The position numbers and the translations under genes are program-made. DNA of 32,408 bases from Spartobacteria bacterium AMD-G4 (GTDB taxonomy: Bacteria; Verrucomicrobiota; Verrucomicrobiia; Chthoniobacterales; Terrimicrobiaceae), in contig NEUK01000025.1 of NCBI GenBank assembly GCA_002290555.1, forward strand, positions 1 to 32,408. The letters run 5' to 3'. Positions within the stretch are counted from its first letter, which is position 1, and the number at the start of each line of letters is the position of its first letter. This document shows positions 1 through 7,950 of this stretch, one piece after another. The notes below the pieces were generated by a model that made no database searches, was not told the DNA's origin, and saw only the letters and a program-made list of their open reading frames with translations.

Positions 1-553
1 TTCCGACCCGCTCCTCTCCGAGCAGGAACCCTGCCCGTAGGCCCACGCTCCGGAGGGTCGGCTTTATGATCTGGAGGTGGCGACCGTGAAAGACACTCGC
101 GTGGCAACCTCATCGACGATAGCAAGCGCCCCAGCACCTCCCCCAAAAAAATGATTTTGCTGTCCATGATTTTGTCAAAAAGAGTTGAGAGTCCAGTGTC
201 CATCGGTGCGACCAATTCCCAGCGCTCACAGAGACGCCGCTACAGAGAACGCTCGGCACCTCATATTGTCAAAATCGTCACAGTCCACCCGTTGATGCGA
301 TAAGACCCTTTTCCGAATCCTCCCAATCCTGCTCTCCATGCCGGCCCGAGATGCCACGATCCGCCAAGCGCACGAACCACGACATGCGCCTGCGTGGGCG
401 AGACGACCATGCCAACCTCAGACGCCGCTGCGCGGCTGAAAAATGGGTCATGCGAGATGATGCCCCTCACATTGGGGCGAGGAGCGCTGACACGCCGGGG
501 TTTTTAGAGAGTGGTTTGCGGTTGAGGGACTGGGGCGTGTGAGGCGGGCGCTA

Positions 554-1510
554 TCACTCGGCAAGGATCTGATTCGGGCGTTTTTCGTCCGCTGGAGCAT
601 CGGTGGCCGAATCTGGCAGCGCTACAGGACGGTCGCTGAGCGAGGGCACAGCGGGCTTGGCAGCTGCCGCGGCGGGGTCGATTTCTTGAGCGCCGATGAC
701 CTGGATTTTTCCATCGGGGCCTTCACGAAGGATCGGGCGCTTCACAATCTGGCTGTATGTCTTGCGCTGCAGAACTTCGCCGTTGAGGCCGATGTGCGAA
801 TAAAGAAATGACTTGGGAGCCGCATTTTGAAGGATATGAACCTGATTTTTCTGATCGAGAATGATTTCCGGTGTGCCGTAGGAAACGAGCCTCCCCAAGC
901 GGTGCGTGCAGAAAACCGTGCCACCTTTTTTGTTTTCGATACGGAGGTAGAGCTGTGTGCTGTTCGGCAGGCGGTGCGTCATCGCTGTGATTTCGCGCGT
1001 TTCGCCTGCTCCCGGCATTCCGTCGGGGACTCCCACTATCTTTTGGAAAACAGGGCGTCCGTCGGTGATCTCGATGTTCAACGCCGGAGAGTTGAAGAAG
1101 CGCTTGAGGGTTGCGGCGTAGATGGCGGCCCGAATGCGGTAGCCGCCAAATTCCCCGATCGGAAAGAGGGGAGTGAGATTCACGGTGCGGCTCAGCTTTT
1201 GACCCGCCTCGAGGACGAGAGACTCGTTTGTATAGTTCAAACTCCGTGGAGCAATCGGGCGTCCGTCGAGCGTCTCGACCTGGAATCCAAACCAATGGTT
1301 GTCATTCGCATCACTGAGTGGAAGCGGGTTTCCACTCAGGTTGGTCATGCTCACGGTGATCAAAATCGGCTCGTAGCTGACATAGAGCGTGCGCTTGAGC
1401 TTGATATCCACCTGCAATTGCGCAGAGCCGCAGTGGATGAAGCCGAAGAGAGCCAGCGCAAGAACGACAAGCCGCAGCGAAGCGGAGTGAGCCTCTCTTT
1501 TCATGCCCAC
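554..1510 (-). CDS. secreted or lipoprotein-like hypothetical protein
   Basis: 318 aa ORF with N-terminal hydrophobic signal (LRLVVLALALFGFIHCGSA). It lies 41 bp downstream of the 1552-3843 gene on the same strand. Confidence 0.75.
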   Translation of the reverse strand: MGMKREAHSASLRLVVLALALFGFIHCGSAQLQVDIKLKRTLYVSYEPILITVSMTNLSGNPLPLSDANDNHWFGFQVETLDGRPIAPRSLNYTNESLVLEAGQKLSRTVNLTPLFPIGEFGGYRIRAAIYAATLKRFFNSPALNIEITDGRPVFQKIVGVPDGMPGAGETREITAMTHRLPNSTQLYLRIENKKGGTVFCTHRLGRLVSYGTPEIILDQKNQVHILQNAAPKSFLYSHIGLNGEVLQRKTYSQIVKRPILREGPDGKIQVIGAQEIDPAAAAAKPAVPSLSDRPVALPDSATDAPADEKRPNQILAE

Positions 1511-1551
1511 TCTTCTCCGAGTCCTCTCTGAACTCTGTGGTCAATCATCCC

Positions 1552-3843
1552 TTAATTCGCGTCCTCGGCGGTTCGGAAGCCCAGCGCGTCGTCGCTCTGG
1601 AATTCCGTGAGCTTCGTTCCTCGGCGAAGGGCGGTATTTTCCTCGGGCGTCTTCCAGCTGCTGCCACGGTAGACTGGAACCTTGTCGCCTCCCCGCTCGG
1701 CATCCTCGGCCCACGAATCTGTCCACTCGAAGACATTGCCTGCCATGCCTTGCACCCCGAAACTGCTGACATCCGTTTTGGGCTTGTTCACGGGACTCCA
1801 GCGCTTGAACCCATCGTTTTGGGCGCCGACCTTTGGGTCTGGGTTGTTGCTGAAATCGCTACCAGTGTTGGCAAGTTTGTTGTCAAATTCATTTCCCCAC
1901 GGGTGGTTGAGACCCTTGTCGCCGCGTGCGGCACGCTCCCACTCCTGCTCGGTGGGCAGGCGCTGACCTTTCCATTTGGCGTAGGCATAAGCATCATACC
2001 AATCAACTCCGAAAACCGGGGAGTCAAGGGAGAGGGGAACCTCCTGATAGCGACCCCATTTCTTCGCCCTGCTGTAGTAGCCGGGGTTAGGCGGGCTGAG
2101 CTGGGTCATGTCGGCCCAGCCATTGGGAATGTGCGATTTCCCCGGTGGTTGCTTGGGGTGGGCCACTGCCTTCGCTTTTTCTTCACTCCCACTAACATCT
2201 TTCAGAAATGCGGCGTATTCGATGATCGAGACCTCGTATTTGGAGATTTTAAAGGCGGGCACTTTCACTCTCCGGCCTTGAATGGTGATTTTGCCTGCGG
2301 GGATTTCGACCATCTTACCCAGGTCTTTGACGTTTATGCTCGTCTTCGTGAGGGATTTCCAAGCAAAGAAACAGGCCGCTACTGTGAGTGTCAGCGAAAC
2401 GGCGCTGTAGATGATCGTGTTGCGGCGATTGTTCTTTTTAGAGTCCTCTACAGCGCGAATTCGGGCGATGCTCTGAGACTGGATTTTTGCGGCATCGACG
2501 GGAGCGGCTTTCGGCATCCGACTCTCGGCAAGATCGGCGATGGCGGCCCATGTAGATTTTTCAGGGGCCAAGTTTTGAATTTCGGTCAGTGTTGTTTGAG
2601 CGACGGCGGAGGATGCGTCTGCTGCCAAGAGCGGCCTCAGGAGGCTGATCAGATTTTGGATTTCCTCCGGGCGGTCGATGGGAGTTGGAGCCTGGTCGCA
2701 GGCCAGATTTGTCAGGCGTGGCGCGCTTCCCGGCTTGAGAAGGATGTGGCGTGGGAGGAGTGCAACGCGGGCTATGCATTCCTTGTCGAAGAAGTTGAAA
2801 ACCTCCCCCACGGTTTTAACAATCTGAAGTGCGGTAGGGGCATCGATTTTTCGACCGTTTTCAATCACATCCTCGAGTGTGGGCGCCGCGACGATCTCAT
2901 TTGAGTAGTAGTGGACGCCCTCATGCTCGCCGCGCTCGTAGACAGTAGTCACGAGCGTGTGTGTCACGCGTGCTTTGGCGCGGGCGTTGGCCATGAACTT
3001 CTCCAAGGTGATAGGGTCGGCTGCTGCTGCGGGTTTCAGGACGCGGAGCATCACCGGACGGCCGATATTTGTCTGTGTGGCTCGATAAAAGGTTTCGGTC
3101 TCCATGTCGCGAATGCGAGCTTCAATTGTGAAATGGTGGAGCGTTTTTCCGACCCATTCATCAGGAGGAAGGTCAGGCTTGGGCGGTAGAGCGGGGGCCG
3201 CAGCGGGCCTCGCCTGAGCTTTTGCAACAGGTGTTGCCGCGCCCTTGGCTACGGATTTCATTGCCACTTTGGGCGTCGCCGCAACTCCAGCTTGAGGCTT
3301 GGCTGCAGCAGCTTGAGGCTTGGAGGTAGCGGTGGCTTGAGGCTTGGCGGCAGCGGCTGCCGCGGGTTGGGCAGCGGCTGGTTTTGGAGCGACCGCAGCA
3401 GACCTCGGCTGCGCAGCCGCAGCAACGGGCTTAGGAGCTGGAGCTGGAGCTGGAGCTGGAGCTGGAGCTGGAGGGGCTGCCTGGGATTCGTCGGCGATTC
3501 CGAGTTCTGTCAGGGCCTGCGCGAGGGATTCGTTTGTGATCGGTTGAGAAAGGAATGGCGCTCCGGCGAGACGCTCCATATAGGGCGAGATGTCGTGCGG
3601 CGAGGTGAATATCACCTTCAGATCAGGCAGGTAGGGGAGGAGTGCATCGCGGAGGGAGAATCCATCCAGGGGGGTGAGATAAACTTCCGAGATGAGTAGG
3701 TCGCAGCCTCCATTGGTGTTGATCCACTCGATGGCGGCGTCCGAGTTTTTGGCCAGCCCGAGATCGGATTTGCCAAGTGCTGTCAGGGACAGTGCGAGGG
3801 TTGATGAGGTGTCGGAATCGCCGAGTGCTATGAGCGTCTTCAT
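1552..3843 (-). CDS. multi-domain protein: receiver-like domain, Ala/Pro-rich linker, Ser/Thr kinase-like (pseudokinase) domain, TM helix, FGE-sulfatase/SUMF1-like domain
   Basis: Start placed at MKTLIALGDSD (ATG 3843-3841), overlapping the upstream stop (TAATG). REC-like block CDLLISEVYLTPLDGFSL; kinase-like block GKTLHHFTIEARI...RPVMLRVLKP...; TM NTIIYSAVSLTLTVAACFFAW; C-terminal FGE-like motifs VPAFKISKYEVSIIEYAAFL, GVDWYDAYAYAKWKGQRLPTEQEWERAARG, GVQGMAGNVFEWT, ALGFR. Confidence 0.85.
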   Translation of the reverse strand: MKTLIALGDSDTSSTLALSLTALGKSDLGLAKNSDAAIEWINTNGGCDLLISEVYLTPLDGFSLRDALLPYLPDLKVIFTSPHDISPYMERLAGAPFLSQPITNESLAQALTELGIADESQAAPPAPAPAPAPAPAPKPVAAAAQPRSAAVAPKPAAAQPAAAAAAKPQATATSKPQAAAAKPQAGVAATPKVAMKSVAKGAATPVAKAQARPAAAPALPPKPDLPPDEWVGKTLHHFTIEARIRDMETETFYRATQTNIGRPVMLRVLKPAAAADPITLEKFMANARAKARVTHTLVTTVYERGEHEGVHYYSNEIVAAPTLEDVIENGRKIDAPTALQIVKTVGEVFNFFDKECIARVALLPRHILLKPGSAPRLTNLACDQAPTPIDRPEEIQNLISLLRPLLAADASSAVAQTTLTEIQNLAPEKSTWAAIADLAESRMPKAAPVDAAKIQSQSIARIRAVEDSKKNNRRNTIIYSAVSLTLTVAACFFAWKSLTKTSINVKDLGKMVEIPAGKITIQGRRVKVPAFKISKYEVSIIEYAAFLKDVSGSEEKAKAVAHPKQPPGKSHIPNGWADMTQLSPPNPGYYSRAKKWGRYQEVPLSLDSPVFGVDWYDAYAYAKWKGQRLPTEQEWERAARGDKGLNHPWGNEFDNKLANTGSDFSNNPDPKVGAQNDGFKRWSPVNKPKTDVSSFGVQGMAGNVFEWTDSWAEDAERGGDKVPVYRGSSWKTPEENTALRRGTKLTEFQSDDALGFRTAEDAN
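3434..3469. repeat. hexanucleotide tandem repeat (GGAGCT)x6
   Basis: Six consecutive GGAGCT copies read directly; they encode Ala-Pro repeats (PAPAPAPAPAP) in the minus-strand CDS. Confidence 0.95.
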
Positions 3844-4835
3844 TAGGGTTGGCTGGGGAGGTAGAGTGGCAGGGGGTGGTCGGCCGCAAGCGATCCGGGA
3901 TCGGCCCGTGTGTCTTGGAGGTCGTTCTTGTAGTAGATTCCGACCACATAGCCCACATAGGTGAATGCGGGATTCGTAGCGGGTGTGTAGATGGCGTTCA
4001 AAAGTTCTGGCTCGTTGTTGCTCCAATCGACAGGTGGGCTGATCCATTCGGTGACCACCTGAGAGTTTGTGAGTTGGATTTGGCCGGTTTCATCGCGCTC
4101 GTAAAAGAAAACATGCACAGCTGTGAGTTGGGGGTCCACGGCCGGTTTGGGTCTGGACTTGATCGATATGCGCAGGATTTTTGTGTTGTTTGGGCCATCG
4201 CTTTGAAGTGTCTCAATGATTCCGAGATTCGCCCCGGGCTGCAGTCCAAACTCATCCCGCATGTCGGCGCCGGCCTCAGTAGCCAGCACCGTTGGCACCG
4301 GGGCCGTCTCAGGTAGACTGAGCATCCCCATTTTCCGTTGAGTCTGGGCGCGGAGCTCGGTGGAAAGGTCCGGTAAGGCGAGCACTTTTTTGTAGGAGTC
4401 CGAGGCCGCCAAGATGTCACCTTTTTTCTCCAGCAGGCGCCCGATACGAAGCATCACCCCGGGATCGCCTGGCAGAATTTTATCGGCCTCTTGGATTTTC
4501 CCCAAACCGAGGTCGTATTCGCCTACTCGAAAAGCCTTGTCCGACTCATCGACAAGGCGGGTGATCCTTTGCATGAGCACCTCATCGATTTGAGCCCCTG
4601 ACTCAACGGGCTGAGGCGTGCTTTGGACTGCCGCGATTGGCGCCTGGGCTGCTGCCACTTGCTCAACCGGGGGGGGAGCGTTTGCCGTGATTTTTTGAAC
4701 GATGTCTTTTTGGAGGAGTGGGGCGAAGTGCAGGGCGACCAGCCCTATTTGCAGGATCAGAAAGATTCCCAGCAGGGCGGCGGAAACCCGAAAAGTTGTC
4801 CCAACAGGCATTTGGGGAATGGGTGGTTGGCTCAT
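3843..4835 (-). CDS. membrane-anchored TPR-like protein
   Basis: 330 aa; N-terminal TM (VSAALLGIFLILQIGLVALHF) and TPR-like helices (DKAFRVGEYDLGLGKIQEADKILPGDPGVMLRIGRLLEKKGDILAASDSYKKVL). Overlaps the next CDS by 1 nt. Confidence 0.8.
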   Translation of the reverse strand: MSQPPIPQMPVGTTFRVSAALLGIFLILQIGLVALHFAPLLQKDIVQKITANAPPPVEQVAAAQAPIAAVQSTPQPVESGAQIDEVLMQRITRLVDESDKAFRVGEYDLGLGKIQEADKILPGDPGVMLRIGRLLEKKGDILAASDSYKKVLALPDLSTELRAQTQRKMGMLSLPETAPVPTVLATEAGADMRDEFGLQPGANLGIIETLQSDGPNNTKILRISIKSRPKPAVDPQLTAVHVFFYERDETGQIQLTNSQVVTEWISPPVDWSNNEPELLNAIYTPATNPAFTYVGYVVGIYYKNDLQDTRADPGSLAADHPLPLYLPSQP

Positions 4836-4919
4836 GGTGGCTACACAAACTCAATATCCTCTACTGGCCAAAAATCAAAGGCGTATTGAAAAGGAAAATG
4901 GAAATGTGCGGAGTATTCT

Positions 4920-5540
4920 TTACGCTGCAGGCCTTTTGCGGAGGAGGCCGAGCGTTTCACGCCCCAGCCTTCCAGGGAATGTCGGAGTGCATGTGGTCAT
5001 TTCGAGGATTTCAAAGCCCCCCTCGAAACAGGCTCGGATTTCGGCAGGGTCGCATCCGAAGGGGGGGGCGTGCGGGTCTGGGTTCTCGGGATTGGTAAAA
5101 AACACGGCAAGCAGCAACCCTCCGGCGTCCAATGCGGCGTGGGAGGCCCTCGCGTAATCGCTCCGACGGCCGGGTGGGATGGCGCAAAAGCAGGTGTGCT
5201 CAAAAATCGCATCAAAGGAATCTGAAGGCACGGCCTCACCGCTCAAAAAATCACCTCTGAGATAAGTTTCGTTGCCGGTTTTCAAAAAACTCTCAGCCAG
5301 TCGCAGCGCCGAGGGTGAAATGTCGAGTCCGAGGACGAACTCGGACCCCTGTGCGGCAATCGCGCGCACATCGTGGCCTGCTCCGCAACCTGGGACCAGC
5401 ACCCTGCCCGGAAGAGGGTGTTTTTTCATCCAAACCCGCAGTGCTGGGTGGGCGCCACCTTTGTCCCACGGCGTATCGCCGGCGACGTAGCGTGCATCCC
5501 AATCAACGCCTGCGCCAGCGGGTGCCAAGGGAGATGCCAT
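4920..5540 (-). CDS. TPMT/thiol methyltransferase-like SAM-dependent methyltransferase
   Basis: Start assigned at [41 protein letters not shown]-type features: GRVLVPGCGAGHDVRAIAAQG, FDAIFEHTCFCAIPP. Confidence 0.85.
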   Translation of the reverse strand: MASPLAPAGAGVDWDARYVAGDTPWDKGGAHPALRVWMKKHPLPGRVLVPGCGAGHDVRAIAAQGSEFVLGLDISPSALRLAESFLKTGNETYLRGDFLSGEAVPSDSFDAIFEHTCFCAIPPGRRSDYARASHAALDAGGLLLAVFFTNPENPDPHAPPFGCDPAEIRACFEGGFEILEMTTCTPTFPGRLGRETLGLLRKRPAA

Positions 5541-6246
5541 ATTGGAATTTTCTGGAATGTTCACGGATGAGGAATGGGAGATTTTTTGTGAGTTCGAGAG
5601 AAAACGCCGGCTCCAGAATCTCTGCAAGGATTTCATGCGAGGGACGCGAAGCCCCCATTCCTCCCAGCCAATTCTCCTCGGGCGTGAATTCCGCGAGCCA
5701 GGAGAAGGGGGTCGCAAGCAGCAACTGCCCGCCGGGGACGATGAGATCCTTCAGGCGCTCGATGAATCGCATCGGTTGCGGTAGGCGGCAAATGAGATTC
5801 GCCGCCAGCACGACATCAAAGACTCCGATGTCATTTCGCAAATCCATCGCGTCTCCCGTTTCAAAATGAACGCGCCCACGGTCGATCCCTTGGGGAACTT
5901 GGGCCTGGAATGCTTGCTCGCGCTTGCCTTCGAACGCCACTTTGGCCTCTAACGATCCAGTGGTTTTCAATGCCTGCGCGGCATCAATGAATGCCCCGGA
6001 AAAATCGATGCCTGTGACATGGGAGATCGATCGGGTGAGTTCGAAGGACGACGCTCCGACTGCACAGCCTACATCCAATGCTCGGTGGGGAGTGGATGCG
6101 CGGTCGATGAGCTCGGTGACTACCCGCATGGGAAAACCCCATGCCTCCTTTGGAACCGGAAGGTCGCCGGCCGCCTCGGTGAATGTGGCGTAGTGAAAAA
6201 AGAGATACTCATCAACCAGCTTCCGAGACTCGTAGGGATTTTGCAT
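5503..6246 (-). CDS. putative 4-mercaptohistidine N1-methyltransferase (OvoA C-terminal-like, stand-alone)
   Basis: [23 protein letters not shown]...[36 protein letters not shown] resembles the stand-alone ovoA_Cterm methyltransferase family as I recall it. Confidence 0.75.
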   Translation of the reverse strand: MQNPYESRKLVDEYLFFHYATFTEAAGDLPVPKEAWGFPMRVVTELIDRASTPHRALDVGCAVGASSFELTRSISHVTGIDFSGAFIDAAQALKTTGSLEAKVAFEGKREQAFQAQVPQGIDRGRVHFETGDAMDLRNDIGVFDVVLAANLICRLPQPMRFIERLKDLIVPGGQLLLATPFSWLAEFTPEENWLGGMGASRPSHEILAEILEPAFSLELTKNLPFLIREHSRKFQYGISLGTRWRRR

Positions 6247-6330
6247 TGCGAAACTTTAGCAGGCTCCTCGATCGATCGAAACAGGAATCCCAGCTTGGAA
6301 AGTTCCCTTGGCCTCTGTTATAAGACTTCC

Positions 6331-7866
6331 ATGCTTACCTGCGTGTTCTCAGCCGCGCTTCAGGGGGTCGAGGCGATCCAAGTCGAAGTGGAAGTGAACA
6401 CCGGCTCCGGAAGCCCGGTCGTCATTGTCGTTGGCCTTCCCGATGCCGCCGTGCGCGAGAGCAAGGATCGCGTCACCACCGCCATTTCCAACAGCGGCTT
6501 CCGCTGGCCCCGTGAGCGGACGACGATCAACCTCGCTCCAGCGGATATTAAAAAAGAAGGCCCGAGCTTTGATTTGCCGATGGCCGTAGGGATGATTGCC
6601 GTGGCCGAGCGTGCCGAGCTTCCCCGCCTCGAGCGTTGCTTCGTGATTGGTGAGCTCGCCCTCACCGGCGAGATTCGTCCGATCAAAGGCGCTCTGCCCA
6701 TTGCGGTGGCGGCGCGCGACCAAGGGATGAAAGCCGTGATCCTCCCTGCTGCGAATGCCGCCGAGGCGGCAATCGTCGAAGGTATCGAAGTCTATGGGGT
6801 CAAAAATCTGCGTGAGGCGTATGAATTTCTCGCCCGGAAAAAAGAACTCACGCCCGTGCGCGGCAATGCCGCCGAGCGACTCACAGCGGGTTCCAGCGAC
6901 GATGTCGATTTCTCGGAGGTCAAAGGCCAGCACCAAGTCAAGCGTGCCATCGAGGTCGCCATGGCCGGCGGACACAATCTCTTGCTTATAGGCCCACCCG
7001 GCTCCGGCAAGAGCATGCTCGCTAAGCGCATTCCGACGATCATTCCTCCCATGACCCTCGATGAGGCCATTGAGACTACAAAAATCCACAGTATTTGTGG
7101 CCTGCTCGACGAGTCGAATGCCTTCGTCTCCAGGCGCCCGTTCCGCTCGCCCCACCATACCATCAGCGATATCGGACTCCTGGGCGGATCTGCCAACCCA
7201 ACGCCGGGGGAGGTGAGCATCGCGCACAATGGAGTCCTCTTCCTTGATGAGTTGCCGGAATTCAAGCGCTCCACACTCGAGGTCATGCGGCAGCCGATCG
7301 AAGACGGCAAGGTGACTATTTCCCGTGCTGCCGGCACCATGACATTCCCTGCCGAATTTATTCTGATTGCGGCTATGAATCCCTGCCCCTGCGGATTCCA
7401 CGGCGACCCACAGCGCGAGTGCCGTTGTTCCAGTGTCCAGATCGAGCGCTATCGTAACCGTATCTCCGGTCCGCTTCTCGACCGCATCGACATCCATGTC
7501 GAAGCCCCTGCTGTGGCTTTTAAGGAGCTCTCCGGCGGCGGATCTGCTGAGTCCTCAGCTGCCATTCTCCAGCGCGTCCTCCAAGCGCGCGAGTTGCAGG
7601 AAAAGCGTTTCACCGGTGAAGGAAAAACCGCCTCCAATGCTCGAATGTCGCACAGTCAGATCAAAAAATTCTGTGCCATCGACGACACCTCCCTCGAAAT
7701 GCTCCGCCACGCCATGGAGGATCTCCATCTCAGTGCGCGAGCCTATGATCGTATTCTGAAAGTCTCCCGCACCATCGCCGACCTCGCAGGCAGCGAATCC
7801 ATAACCCCCGACCACATTGGCGAAGCCATCCAATACCGCACCTTGGACCGCCGACTCTGGGTCTGA
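6331..7866 (+). CDS. comM: YifB/ComM-family Mg chelatase-like AAA ATPase
   Basis: Start [25 protein letters not shown]; Walker [11 protein letters not shown]; Mg-chelatase motifs [34 protein letters not shown]. Confidence 0.93.
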   Translation: MLTCVFSAALQGVEAIQVEVEVNTGSGSPVVIVVGLPDAAVRESKDRVTTAISNSGFRWPRERTTINLAPADIKKEGPSFDLPMAVGMIAVAERAELPRLERCFVIGELALTGEIRPIKGALPIAVAARDQGMKAVILPAANAAEAAIVEGIEVYGVKNLREAYEFLARKKELTPVRGNAAERLTAGSSDDVDFSEVKGQHQVKRAIEVAMAGGHNLLLIGPPGSGKSMLAKRIPTIIPPMTLDEAIETTKIHSICGLLDESNAFVSRRPFRSPHHTISDIGLLGGSANPTPGEVSIAHNGVLFLDELPEFKRSTLEVMRQPIEDGKVTISRAAGTMTFPAEFILIAAMNPCPCGFHGDPQRECRCSSVQIERYRNRISGPLLDRIDIHVEAPAVAFKELSGGGSAESSAAILQRVLQARELQEKRFTGEGKTASNARMSHSQIKKFCAIDDTSLEMLRHAMEDLHLSARAYDRILKVSRTIADLAGSESITPDHIGEAIQYRTLDRRLWV

Positions 7867-7950
7867 ATCGACTCGAAAAGTGCAGCGACCAAGGGCTTTG
7901 AAATTCACTTTTGCGTTCAATTGACGGCATCCGTCCATTATCAATAACGG

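Noticed and set aside
261-542. Short ORFs 261-470 (-) and 351-542 (+)
   Set aside because: Mutually overlapping on opposite strands, no motifs, no clear ribosome-binding site.
1537-2904. 455-aa + strand ORF
   Set aside because: Antisense to the well-supported FGE/pseudokinase gene; no recognisable motifs. A typical mirror ORF in GC-rich DNA.
1552-3843. FGE-domain protein as the ovothiol 5-histidylcysteine sulfoxide synthase partner of the 5503-6246 methyltransferase
   Set aside because: It lacks a DinB-like His motif domain and is instead fused to receiver-like and pseudokinase regions, so proximity alone does not support OvoA function.
6349-7497. 382-aa minus-strand ORF
   Set aside because: Antisense to comM/yifB, whose motifs are unambiguous.
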